A stretch of DNA of 64,000 nucleotides from Flavobacterium sp. (GTDB taxonomy: Bacteria > Bacteroidota > Bacteroidia > Flavobacteriales > Flavobacteriaceae): positions 16,549 to 80,548 of the forward strand of contig JANXVF010000038.1 in assembly GCA_025351785.1 (NCBI GenBank), in the 5' to 3' direction. The notes beneath the pieces were generated by a model that saw only the letters and a list, made by a program, of their open reading frames with translations, searched no databases and was not told the origin of the DNA. Of this stretch, positions 37,318 through 46,185 are shown piece after piece. Positions within the stretch are counted from its first letter, which is position 1. Each line of letters opens with the position of its first letter. The position numbers were made by a program, and so were the translations under genes.

Positions 37318-38475
37318 TTATTTAAGGCCTTCAGAAGTATTATATTTCATTTTTCTCATAATCCGCATAGCTTCTTTAAAATTAAAATAGACAGCACTTT
37401 TCGAATGATTTTTAAGTACACTTTTAGAACTAATCAAAATTTGTCTTGCATCTTCAAATCCGTTTAAATAGCAAATCATTAAAGTAGAAGGAACGTTTTC
37501 TAAATCTTTCTCCTCGCGTTCAGTCAATATCAATCCTTTTTGAAGCTTTGAAAGTAATGATAAATTTGAATTGTAGATATGAAACAACATTTTTCTGTTG
37601 TATTCTGGTGGTTGAAAAAGCATTTGTGTTTCCATTTTATAATACCCATTGTCATAAAATAAAATCGTAACTTTTTCAAGCGGATAAAAGCTAGTTTTAT
37701 CATTTAATCCTAACGAAACATATTCTATAATTGTAAAACTATTATCGTCAAACGAGATTGTTACAACATCCTGTGCCGAGTAAAATAATTTTACTTGTTC
37801 ATTTATCAGCTCGATATCAACTCGAGAAAGATAAATGGTGTTCCGAATTTTCTTAGGATTTCCAGCCCAGCAAATCACAAATAATTCTTTAAAAACTTTA
37901 TATTTTGATGCAATATCTTTGTGTCTAAAATTTATAAAATCAATTACACCATCAAGGGTATATTCTATACTATTTCTAGAAATATTTTCTATTGCAATTA
38001 CCGTTTCTTTATTCTGGTAATTGGGCTCTACTTCGTTTTCTACTGGCGTTGAGTTGCTTCCACGTCGAATGAAAGTTTGGTTTGCAACAATGGTATGAAT
38101 GTTTTTTTTAAAGTAAGAATTTTTCGATTTTGGTTTGATGGTAACCAGTCCAACCACTTTATCTTTTGGTAAATTCGGAAAAGGAACATTCTCGTATTGA
38201 ATTTTCGGAGGATTTTCTAAAAATGCATTTACCAAATTTTGAATCCGGCTATCGTCAAAAAAGTCATCCCCAACTATTTCGTTACTTTCGTCTTCAACCC
38301 CAACAACTATGTAAGAATTATTTGTTGGATTTGAATTAGATAAAGCACAAATATGTTTTAAAAATTTGGCTTTACCCTCGCGCGAATGTAAATTTAATTG
38401 GCGTTTTTTATCATAAAACGAACATTCATCGTTGTGAGCCAGTAAGTTTTTAATTAAAAGACGTTTATTAATCAT
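37318..38475 (-). CDS. AlbA_2 (Schlafen-type) domain protein
   Basis: The 385-residue protein opens with a ~130-residue AlbA_2-like domain: GKAKFLKHICALSNSN, YIVVGVEDESNEIVGDDFFDDSRIQNLVNAFLENPPKIQYENV and VVGLVTIKPK. Such domains are often annotated as ATP-binding or DNA-binding regulators. Residues 140-385 have no recognised domain: beta-rich up to ~290, then helical (LLSKLQKGLILTEREEKDLEN). Role unknown. It is monocistronic, converging on the metallopeptidase gene. Confidence 0.72.
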   Translation of the reverse strand: MINKRLLIKNLLAHNDECSFYDKKRQLNLHSREGKAKFLKHICALSNSNPTNNSYIVVGVEDESNEIVGDDFFDDSRIQNLVNAFLENPPKIQYENVPFPNLPKDKVVGLVTIKPKSKNSYFKKNIHTIVANQTFIRRGSNSTPVENEVEPNYQNKETVIAIENISRNSIEYTLDGVIDFINFRHKDIASKYKVFKELFVICWAGNPKKIRNTIYLSRVDIELINEQVKLFYSAQDVVTISFDDNSFTIIEYVSLGLNDKTSFYPLEKVTILFYDNGYYKMETQMLFQPPEYNRKMLFHIYNSNLSLLSKLQKGLILTEREEKDLENVPSTLMICYLNGFEDARQILISSKSVLKNHSKSAVYFNFKEAMRIMRKMKYNTSEGLK

Positions 38476-38542
38476 TAGTATTTGGTTGTCAGTTAGAGTT
38501 ATCAGTAACGGCTAACTAATTACTGAACTCTCTAAACTAAAT

Positions 38543-39442
38543 TTAAGGAACTTTACTGCCAGAACTTTCAGTCCAAATAGCAAACCAATCTTGAAGGTCT
38601 AATTTAATACTAAAAGCTTTTTGAAGTTCTTCAATTCGAGTTTTATTTGCAGTTCCTACAACAGGAATAACATTTGACGGATGATTTAAAATCCAATTTA
38701 ATAAAATGATTTCAGCACTCACTTGATATTTATCAGTTAGCACAATCATTAAGTCTTTTAATCTTTTGGTTTGATCTGTATTTACTCTAAAAAAAGTTCC
38801 TAGCGGATTCCAGCTCATTGGGCAAATTTTGTTAAGTTGCATAAAATCTAAGCTTCCATCCAGCATAGGCTCAAAATGTGTAGCAGAAAATTGAATTTGA
38901 TTGTAACAAACTTCAGTTTTTTGAAGTATCAGTTCGGTTTGTGAGTTTGTAAAATTAGATAATCCAAAATCAATAATTTTACCTTCAAATTTCAATTTTT
39001 CTATCGCGTCCGCAATTTCATCAGCTTGCATTAATGGGCTTGGTCTGTGCAATAATAAAACATCTAAAAAATCTGTTTTTAAATTTTTAAGAGAGTTTTC
39101 TACACTCCAAATAATATGTTTTTTTGAATAATCATAATGTTTCACAGTTGTATTTCTCAAATCTGAAACCATTTGAATACCACATTTTGAAATTAATTGT
39201 ATCGAATTTCTATTTATTTTACTTTCAACAAACGCTTTACCAAAAGCCTCTTCTGTTGTATAACCTCCATAAATATCTGCGTGATCAAAAGATGTAATTT
39301 TGTTTTCGATACAAATATGAATAAGTTTTGCCATTTCTGAGGTATTGAGGTTTTTATTCCAAATTCCCCAATTCATAGTTCCAGCAATTATTTTAGATAA
39401 GTTTGTTTTTCTGTTTTCCGACTTTGAATGCATTGTTTCCAT
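38543..39442 (-). CDS. Aldo/keto reductase
   Basis: The 299-residue NAD(P)H-dependent TIM-barrel protein has SFDHADIYGGYTTEEAFGKAF (catalytic Asp/Tyr), QLISKCG (Lys), DVLLLHRPSPLM (His), IDFGLSNFTNSQTELI, CYNQIQFS and NPSNVIPVVGTANKTRIEEL (cofactor). It resembles the YdhF-type subgroup. The ATG at 39442 or one at 39433 (MHSKSENRK) may be the start. Substrate unknown. Confidence 0.88.
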   Translation of the reverse strand: METMHSKSENRKTNLSKIIAGTMNWGIWNKNLNTSEMAKLIHICIENKITSFDHADIYGGYTTEEAFGKAFVESKINRNSIQLISKCGIQMVSDLRNTTVKHYDYSKKHIIWSVENSLKNLKTDFLDVLLLHRPSPLMQADEIADAIEKLKFEGKIIDFGLSNFTNSQTELILQKTEVCYNQIQFSATHFEPMLDGSLDFMQLNKICPMSWNPLGTFFRVNTDQTKRLKDLMIVLTDKYQVSAEIILLNWILNHPSNVIPVVGTANKTRIEELQKAFSIKLDLQDWFAIWTESSGSKVP

Positions 39443-39658
39443 AAATTTTTAAAGAATATTCTAATAAACAAACCAGCAATTTTTTATAGCTTTATTTTAT
39501 TAAAAACTTTAAAATTAGTAAAACAAAATCATAAATCATCCTTAAAAACGAGATTGCTTGACAAGATTTAACTCATTATTAACATTCTGTAACCGATAAA
39601 ATTTTCACTTTTGAAATGTTAAAGTAATGAACACAAAAATTAGTTTAAAATTATAGTT

Positions 39659-40663
39659 ATGGAAGATAATACTGTTGCTTTAGATATTAGAGCAATCAAT
39701 GAAAAAATCGAGAAAGAAAGTGCTTTTATAGATCTTTTAACCTTGGAGATGAACAAAGTTATTGTGGGTCAAAAACACATGATTGAGCGATTATTGATTG
39801 GACTTCTAGGTCAAGGGCATATTTTGCTTGAGGGCGTTCCAGGTTTAGCAAAAACACTTGCAATAAACACGTTATCACAAGCTGTACAAGGAAGTTTTAG
39901 TAGAATTCAGTTTACACCAGATTTATTGCCAGCAGATGTCGTTGGAACTATGATTTATAATATTAAATCAAATGAATTTTCTATAAAAAAAGGACCAATT
40001 TTTGCAAATTTTGTTCTTGCAGACGAGATAAATCGTGCTCCGGCAAAGGTTCAATCGGCGTTGCTTGAAGCCATGCAAGAAAAACAAGTAACCATAGGCG
40101 ACACCACTTTTAAGTTAGACAGGCCATTTTTAGTTTTAGCAACTCAAAATCCTATTGAGCAAGAAGGAACTTACCCTTTGCCAGAAGCTCAAGTAGATCG
40201 ATTCATGCTGAAAACAGTAATTGATTATCCAAAAATGGAGGAGGAGCGGTTAGTAATTCGTCAAAATTTAAAAGGAGCTTACGAAAAAATTAATTCTATA
40301 ATTTCTGTATCTCAAATTCTAAGAGCTCAAGAAGCTGTAAGAGAGGTTTATATGGACGAAAAAATAGAAAAATATATTTTAGATATTGTATTTGCAACTA
40401 GAAATCCAGAAAAGTATAAATTAGAAAATCTTAAACCTTTAATAAGTTTTGGAGCTTCGCCTCGTGGTAGTATTAATTTAGCTACAGCTTCAAAATGTTA
40501 TGCCTTTATAAAAAGACGTGGGTATGTTATTCCCGAAGATGTTCGTGCCGTTGTACACGATGTTTTGCGTCATAGAATAGGAATTACTTATGAAGCCGAA
40601 GCCGAAAACATTACCTCTGTAGACATAATAAACAAAATCGTAAACGAAATTGAGGTTCCATAA
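39659..40663 (+). CDS. MoxR-family AAA+ ATPase
   Basis: The 334-residue protein has Walker A GVPGLAKT at 59-66, Walker B VLADEINRAPAKVQSALLEAMQEKQVT, sensor 1 LATQNPIEQEGTYPLPEAQVDRFM and a C-terminal lid with GASPRGSINL. MoxR ATPases act as chaperones with VWA proteins. It heads the Bat operon, and the DUF58 and VWA partners follow. The 217-nt region upstream holds no clear promoter box. Confidence 0.95.
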   Translation: MEDNTVALDIRAINEKIEKESAFIDLLTLEMNKVIVGQKHMIERLLIGLLGQGHILLEGVPGLAKTLAINTLSQAVQGSFSRIQFTPDLLPADVVGTMIYNIKSNEFSIKKGPIFANFVLADEINRAPAKVQSALLEAMQEKQVTIGDTTFKLDRPFLVLATQNPIEQEGTYPLPEAQVDRFMLKTVIDYPKMEEERLVIRQNLKGAYEKINSIISVSQILRAQEAVREVYMDEKIEKYILDIVFATRNPEKYKLENLKPLISFGASPRGSINLATASKCYAFIKRRGYVIPEDVRAVVHDVLRHRIGITYEAEAENITSVDIINKIVNEIEVP

Positions 40664-40733
40664 TAGTGATTAGTAAATAGTAATTAGTAAATAGCTTTTG
40701 CCTTTTGCTAATCAATAATCACTCATTACTAAA
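40664..40733. repeat. AGTGATTAGT-family palindromic repeat between moxR and the DUF58 gene
   Basis: The left arm (TAGTGATTAGTAAATAG and a TAATTAGTAAATAG copy) and the right arm (CTAATCAATAATCAC TCATTACTA) are imperfect reverse complements around a GCTTTTGCCTTTTG core. The arm begins at the moxR stop codon. It fills the whole moxR-DUF58 gap. Confidence 0.7.
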
Positions 40734-40736
40734 AAC

Positions 40737-41603
40737 ATGGAAACAAAAGATTTACTAAAAAAAGTCCGCAAAATAGAAATAAAAACCCGAAGGTTGAGTG
40801 ATCATATTTTCTCAGGAGAATATCACACTTCGTTCAAGGGTCGTGGTATGACTTTTAGTGAAGTAAGACAATATCAATATGGCGATGATATAAGATCAAT
40901 CGATTGGAACGTTACTGCGAGATATAATGATGCCCATGTCAAAGTTTTCGAAGAAGAGCGCGAACTCACATTGATGTTGATGGTAGATGTTTCAGGTTCA
41001 GAAAGTTTTGGCACAAAAAATCAACTAAAAAGCGAAATTGTTACTGAAATTGCTGCAACAATGGCATTTTCGGCAACTCAGAATAATGATAAAATAGGTT
41101 TAATTTTGTTTTCGGATACCGTAGAACTTTATATCCCACCCAAAAAAGGAAAATCTCATGTATTGAGAATTATTAGAGAATTAATTGAATTTCAACCAAA
41201 AAGTAAAAAAACCGATATTACTCAAGCCTTAAAATTTTTATCAGGAACCCAAAAAAAGAAAGCAATTGTATTTATGATTTCTGACTTTATTGTAAGCGAT
41301 GATTATGAAAAAACCTTGAAAATTGCCAGTAAAAAGCACGATATAACAGGAGTTAGAGTTTATGATATTCGAGAAGAAAAAATGCTAAACATTGGTATTG
41401 TCGAAATGCAAGATGCAGAAACAGGCGAAATTTTAGTAGTCGATACAACATCAAAATCAACAAGAATGAATTATGAGAAGCAGTATATTGAAAAAGTTGA
41501 TTTTTTTAAAAACATTTTTTCAAAATGTGGATCAGGAACAATAAACACAAGAGTTGATGAAAGTTATGTTAAAAAATTATTGGGTTATTTTAAATCGAGG
41601 TAA
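40737..41603 (+). CDS. DUF58 protein (VWA-like, Bat operon)
   Basis: The 288-residue protein has the DUF58 signature HTSFKGRGMTFSEVRQYQYGDDIRSIDWNVTARYN. A VWA-type fold follows with the MIDAS-like DVSGSESFG, FSDTVELYIPPKKGKSHVLRII and FMISDFIVSDDY. It is cytosolic by appearance, with no membrane segment. DUF58 proteins pair with MoxR ATPases, as here. Function in detail is unknown. Confidence 0.92.
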   Translation: METKDLLKKVRKIEIKTRRLSDHIFSGEYHTSFKGRGMTFSEVRQYQYGDDIRSIDWNVTARYNDAHVKVFEEERELTLMLMVDVSGSESFGTKNQLKSEIVTEIAATMAFSATQNNDKIGLILFSDTVELYIPPKKGKSHVLRIIRELIEFQPKSKKTDITQALKFLSGTQKKKAIVFMISDFIVSDDYEKTLKIASKKHDITGVRVYDIREEKMLNIGIVEMQDAETGEILVVDTTSKSTRMNYEKQYIEKVDFFKNIFSKCGSGTINTRVDESYVKKLLGYFKSR

Positions 41604-41696
41604 AAGTTTTTTTGACAATATAAAGTAGTAAGTTAAAAATCTTTACTTATAAACTTTATGAAAGATTTGGGCTCCTTGCGATTATGAAAATATAAA

Positions 41697-43322
41697 ATGA
41701 GAATTAAATTATATATACTATTACTATTTACAACATCGCTTTTTGCTCAAAAAGTCACTACATCTATTGATACTACTCGCAATAAAATTGGTGCCGAGTT
41801 TAAACTCACTTTAAAAACAGCCGTAAATAAAACAGATAAAGTTCAGTTTCCGAAAGATAAAAATTTTGGAGCATTAGAAGTTATAAATTCTTATAAAATT
41901 GATACAATCAAATCTAATAATTCATACGAATTAGTTAAAAAATATGGATTAACACAGTTCGATTCGGGCAAATTTACAATTCCCCGATTGAGAATATTAA
42001 TAAACGGAAAACCTAATTATTCTGATAGTATAAAAATAGAAGTTGCAAATGTTGTTGTAGACACATTAAAGCAAAAAATGTATGATATAAAAGACATCGA
42101 AAAAGCTGAAACAAGTTCTAATTGGTGGATTTATGTAATCATTGTTTTAAGTTTAATAGTTTTAGGATTTTTAATCTACTGGTTTATCAAAAAATACCAA
42201 AACAAACCTAAAAAAGAGGAAGTAATCTATAAATCGCCAATAGAAAAGGCAACATCTTTATTACAATTATTAGAAAAAAAAGAGCTTTGGCAAAATGGTG
42301 AAGTAAAAACATATTACTCAGAATTAACAGATATTGTTAGAAATTATATCGAAGAAGAAATTCAAATTCCCGCAATGGAGTCGACCACATCAGAACTAAT
42401 AGTGAGTTTGAAAAAAGTTGCCTCACAAAAGAAAATGAAACTTTCGCCTGAGATTTTAAAAAATCTTGAAAAGGTTTTAAGACAAGCCGATTTAGTAAAA
42501 TTTGCAAAAGTAAAACCACTAGATTTTGAAATAGAAGAAGATAAAAAAAGAATTTCAAACTCAATTGTAACCATCCACAAATCGATTCCAATAATAGCAG
42601 ATGTTGACGAAGATTTAGAAAATTGGAACCAGCAACAAAATGAAATTGCTCGACTACTCAAGTTAAAAAAACAACGAAGAGCAACAATTTTTTCTAGTAT
42701 CGTATCCGTGTTAGTAATACTACTTATTTCACTTTTAGGATTAATTTATTTTAAAGGGTTTGACTATGTAAAAGATAATTTTATAGGACATCCAACCAAG
42801 GATTTAGTAGATGGAAATTGGATTTATAGCGAATATGGAAATCCTGGAATCAAAATTGAAACGCCAAAAGTTCTTAAAAGAATAGATGCCGAAAAAACAC
42901 TTCCAAAAAATGCTATGGCTTTAATTAAGGAAATGCAAATTTTTAGTTATGGAAGTTTAATGAGTAATTTTTCGGTTACTGTTGCAACAAAAAAACTCAA
43001 ACAACCCGTTGAAATAAATTTGGAACAACTTGCCGAAGAAACTACAAAAATAATGGAAACTCAAGGAGCACAAAATATTATTTTTAAGCAAGAAGATTTT
43101 CAAACTAATCAAGGAATAGCAGGTAAAAAAGCTTTTGGAACCCTAACAATATTAGATAAAATTCAAAAGAAAAGTCAGAAATTATATTACGAAATGCTTT
43201 TTTTTAAGCAAGATGGTGGCATCCAACAAATAACAGTAACATATTTAGAAGGAGATAAATTTGGAGCTGAAATTTCTGGCCGAATTTTAAATTCAGTAGA
43301 ACTTAAAAATGCGACAGAATAA
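41697..43322 (+). CDS. Bat-operon membrane protein with beta-sandwich N-terminus (BatD-like)
   Basis: The 541-residue protein has a signal peptide (to ~18, ending LFAQ) and a beta-rich periplasmic part (FKLTLKTAVNKTDKVQFP, GLTQFDSGKFTIPRLRILI) that recalls the oxygen-tolerance BatD domain. A membrane helix lies at about 143-165, then a cytosolic helical region, a second membrane helix at about 325-347 and an extra C-terminal domain (GNWIYSEYG to RILNSVELKN). It shares its last base with batA. I treat it as a BatD-like partner; the exact role is unknown. Confidence 0.75.
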   Translation: MRIKLYILLLFTTSLFAQKVTTSIDTTRNKIGAEFKLTLKTAVNKTDKVQFPKDKNFGALEVINSYKIDTIKSNNSYELVKKYGLTQFDSGKFTIPRLRILINGKPNYSDSIKIEVANVVVDTLKQKMYDIKDIEKAETSSNWWIYVIIVLSLIVLGFLIYWFIKKYQNKPKKEEVIYKSPIEKATSLLQLLEKKELWQNGEVKTYYSELTDIVRNYIEEEIQIPAMESTTSELIVSLKKVASQKKMKLSPEILKNLEKVLRQADLVKFAKVKPLDFEIEEDKKRISNSIVTIHKSIPIIADVDEDLENWNQQQNEIARLLKLKKQRRATIFSSIVSVLVILLISLLGLIYFKGFDYVKDNFIGHPTKDLVDGNWIYSEYGNPGIKIETPKVLKRIDAEKTLPKNAMALIKEMQIFSYGSLMSNFSVTVATKKLKQPVEINLEQLAEETTKIMETQGAQNIIFKQEDFQTNQGIAGKKAFGTLTILDKIQKKSQKLYYEMLFFKQDGGIQQITVTYLEGDKFGAEISGRILNSVELKNATE

Positions 43323-44323
43323 TGGAAAAAGTTATTTTTTTAAATCCAGAATTTTTTTGGTTGTTTTTAGTTTTGCCATTTGCCATAGTATGGATTTATT
43401 GGAAAAAAAATGACCAAACAGCAACGCTCTCAATTAGTTCGGTAGTGGGATTTAAAACTTCAAAATCATTTTTGGCAACTTTAAAACCTTTTCTGCCAGT
43501 TTTAAGATTACTAGCTTTAAGTTTTATAATTGTTGCTTTAGCTCGACCAAGAACTGTAAACATTAGTAATCAAACCAAAACTACAAAGGGAATCGATATT
43601 GTTATGGCAATAGATCTTTCAAGTAGTATGCTTGCTAAAGATTTGAAGCCAAACAGAATGGAGGCTTTGAAAGAAGTGGCGACTAGATTTGTAGAAAATC
43701 GTCCAAATGATAGAATAGGAATCGTGGTTTATGCTGGAGAGGCATATACAAAAACGCCAGTTACAAGCGATAAAGCTATTGTTGAAGAGGCAATAAAATC
43801 TATAAAATTTGATAATGTTTTGCAAGATGGTACAGCTATTGGAATGGGATTATCAACAGCTGTAAATCGATTGAAAGATAGCAAATCAAAAAGTAAAATC
43901 ATTATTTTGTTGACAGATGGAGTAAATAATGCTGGATTTATTGAGCCTGAAACTGCTTCGCAAATTGCAAAAGAATATGGAATAAAAGTATATACAGTAG
44001 GAATAGGAAGCAACGGGACAGCCGAGTTCCCCTATGCTATTGCACCAAATGGAGATTTTTTGTATAAAATGATGAAAGTTGAAATTGATGAACAGCTGAT
44101 GAAAAATATTGCAAATAATACTAATGGAAAATATTTTAGAGCAAGTAGTAACAGCAAACTAGAAAGTATTTATAACGAAATCAATAAATTAGAAACAACA
44201 GAAATTGAGGAACTAAAATTTTATGATTTTGATGAAAAATTTAGAATATATGTACTCATTGCAGGAGTTTTATTATTGATAGAAATGGTTTTAAAAAACA
44301 CCATTTTTAAAAGTTTTATATAA
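43322..44323 (+). CDS. batA: BatA: membrane-anchored VWA protein
   Basis: The 333-residue protein has two N-terminal helices (about 10-25 and 55-75), a VWA domain with MIDAS motif VMAIDLSSSM, TPVTSDKAIVEEAIKSI, ILLTDGVNNAG, and a C-terminal helix (YVLIAGVLLLIEMVL). The membrane layout matches BatA/BatB. Bat proteins are linked to envelope stress and aerotolerance in Bacteroides. It is flanked by the BatD-like gene (1-nt overlap) and batB (39 nt). Confidence 0.92.
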   Translation: MEKVIFLNPEFFWLFLVLPFAIVWIYWKKNDQTATLSISSVVGFKTSKSFLATLKPFLPVLRLLALSFIIVALARPRTVNISNQTKTTKGIDIVMAIDLSSSMLAKDLKPNRMEALKEVATRFVENRPNDRIGIVVYAGEAYTKTPVTSDKAIVEEAIKSIKFDNVLQDGTAIGMGLSTAVNRLKDSKSKSKIIILLTDGVNNAGFIEPETASQIAKEYGIKVYTVGIGSNGTAEFPYAIAPNGDFLYKMMKVEIDEQLMKNIANNTNGKYFRASSNSKLESIYNEINKLETTEIEELKFYDFDEKFRIYVLIAGVLLLIEMVLKNTIFKSFI

Positions 44324-44362
44324 ACTATCTTACGGCATGCCTAATAAGAAATATAATATTAA

Positions 44363-45415
44363 ATGTACGAATTAGAAGAAAAAGGATATTTTTATTTGTT
44401 GCTATTACTTCCAGTTTTGGTTGCACTTTTCCTGTATGTTCAATATTGGAAGCAAAAAAAACAAAAAGAATTTGGCGATTTAGAATTGATAAAAAAGCTA
44501 AGTCCAGAAAAATCTAGTTTTAAACCTATTTTAAAAACAATCGTTTTTATTTTGGCATTGGCATGTTTAATTATCGCATTGGTAAACCCAAAAATGGGAA
44601 CTAAAATAGAAACAGTTAGACGACAAGGAATTGATATAGTTTTTGCTGTTGATGTTTCAAAAAGTATGCTCGCCGAAGATGTTGCACCAAACAGGCTAGA
44701 AAAAAGTAAACAGTTAGTTACTCAATTAATAAATCAATTAGGCAGTGACAAAATTGGGATTATTGCTTACTCTGGAAGCGCTTTTCCTGTATTGCCTATG
44801 ACATCCGATTATAGTGTGGCCAAAATGTTTATGCAAGGAATGAATCCGGGAATTATTTCTTCGCAAGGCACATCGATTGATGAAGCCATCAACCTAGCAA
44901 GCGAAAAATATTTTGACAAAAAAGATAAAACTAGTAAATTATTAATTATAATTTCAGATGGTGAAGATCATTCAGACAATGCTGTTGATGCTTCAGAAGA
45001 TGCTCAAAAATTAGGTATAAAAATAGTTACAATAGGAGTTGGAACAGAAAACGGAGGAACAATCCCGCTAAAAAGTATGGGAAAAGGTAACGAATTACAA
45101 AAAGATCAAGATGGAAATGTAGTTGTAACCAAAAGAAATTCTCAAGTTTTAGATAAAATTGCCAAAAGCGCCAACGGATTTTATATAGACGGTAATAATA
45201 CCAAAGTGGTATTGGAAAATGTAAAAAAAGTATTAGATAATACCCAAAAGTCTGAGTTTGAAAGCACACAAATGGCAGATTTTAAATCACAATTTCAGTG
45301 GTTTTTAGGTTTTGGATTTTTTCTTCTGTTTATTGACATTTTCTTTTTAGAACGTAAAACTAAATGGGTCAAAAAAATGGATTTGTTTAACGAGGAGAAA
45401 CAAAATAAAGTATAA
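44363..45415 (+). CDS. batB: BatB: membrane-anchored VWA protein
   Basis: The 350-residue paralog of BatA has two N-terminal helices, VFAVDVSKSMLAED (MIDAS), YSGSAFPVLPMTSDYSVAKMF, IIISDGEDHSDNA and GNELQKDQDGNVVVTKRNSQVLDKIA. A C-terminal helix (FQWFLGFGFFLLFIDIFFLE) follows. The sequence KEKTKWVKKMDLF closes the protein. It sits in order between batA and batC. Confidence 0.92.
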   Translation: MYELEEKGYFYLLLLLPVLVALFLYVQYWKQKKQKEFGDLELIKKLSPEKSSFKPILKTIVFILALACLIIALVNPKMGTKIETVRRQGIDIVFAVDVSKSMLAEDVAPNRLEKSKQLVTQLINQLGSDKIGIIAYSGSAFPVLPMTSDYSVAKMFMQGMNPGIISSQGTSIDEAINLASEKYFDKKDKTSKLLIIISDGEDHSDNAVDASEDAQKLGIKIVTIGVGTENGGTIPLKSMGKGNELQKDQDGNVVVTKRNSQVLDKIAKSANGFYIDGNNTKVVLENVKKVLDNTQKSEFESTQMADFKSQFQWFLGFGFFLLFIDIFFLERKTKWVKKMDLFNEEKQNKV

Positions 45416-45443
45416 ATGTTTTCAATTCAGAACAAAAATTAAG

Positions 45444-46172
45444 ATGAAAAATATTTTTACATTATATATATTATTTAACGTTTTCTTTGCAATAGCACAA
45501 GAAAAAGATAAGCATTTGCCTCAAGGAAACGAAAAGTTTGTAGAAAAAAACTATGTTGATGCAGAAGCAGAATATAGATTATCGCAAGCTCAATTCACAA
45601 AAAAATCTAAAGCATCTTATAATTTAGGAACTGTCATTTATAAGCAAAATCAGCCTAGTGAAGCAAAATATCAGTTTGAAAAAGCGATTAAAGATGCTAA
45701 ATCAAAACCAGAAAAACATGAGGCTTTTCATAATTTAGGAAACTCTTTGATGAAAGAGAAAGAATATTCTGGAGCAGTCGAAGCCTATAAAAATGCCTTG
45801 CGCAATAATCCGTCAGATGAGGAAACAAGGTATAATTATGCCTTAGCAAAAAAAATGCTTAAAGAAAATCCTCCAAAAAAGGATGATAAAAAAGATGATA
45901 AAAAGAAAGACAAGGATAAAGATAAAAAAGACGATAAAAAAGACGACAAAAAGGACGACAAAAAAGATCCAAATAAGGATAAGAAAGACGGTAAAAATGA
46001 TAAAGATAAAAAGGACGATAAAGGCGACAAACCACAACCAAAGCCAAACGATGTGTCTAAACAAAAAATAGAAAATTTATTAAACGCAGTAAATAACGAG
46101 GAGAAAAAAGTTCAGAATAAAGTAAAAGCTCAAAAAGTGCAAGCACCAGTTAAGGCTGAAAAAGATTGGTAA
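45444..46172 (+). CDS. batC: BatC: TPR protein with Lys/Asp-rich tail
   Basis: The 242-residue secreted or periplasmic protein has a signal peptide (to ~19, ending AIAQ) and tetratricopeptide-like repeats from ~25 to ~140 (KASYNLGTVIYKQNQPSEAKYQFEKAI, AFHNLGNSLMKEKEYSGAVEAYKNAL). A tail of about 60 almost purely Lys, Asp and Pro residues follows (about 140-200), encoded by A-rich GAT/AAA codons at 45880-46040. A helical end (KIENLLNAVNNEEKKVQNKVKAQKV) closes the protein. It is BatC by order and content. Confidence 0.92.
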   Translation: MKNIFTLYILFNVFFAIAQEKDKHLPQGNEKFVEKNYVDAEAEYRLSQAQFTKKSKASYNLGTVIYKQNQPSEAKYQFEKAIKDAKSKPEKHEAFHNLGNSLMKEKEYSGAVEAYKNALRNNPSDEETRYNYALAKKMLKENPPKKDDKKDDKKKDKDKDKKDDKKDDKKDDKKDPNKDKKDGKNDKDKKDDKGDKPQPKPNDVSKQKIENLLNAVNNEEKKVQNKVKAQKVQAPVKAEKDW

Positions 46173-46185
46173 TTTTATAATAAAA

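Noticed and set aside
38476..38535. Possible degenerate member of the AGTGATTAGT family between the AlbA_2 and aldo/keto reductase genes
   Set aside because: CAGTTAGAGTTATCAGTAAC and CTAACTAATTACTGAACTCT are partly inverted, but the 7-nt units are not clear. I left it out of the repeat list.
45836..46071. Several overlapping open frames on both strands across the batC tail
   Set aside because: They come from the Lys/Asp codon tract read in other frames; their translations are low-complexity Leu/Phe/Ser or Lys/Ile runs.
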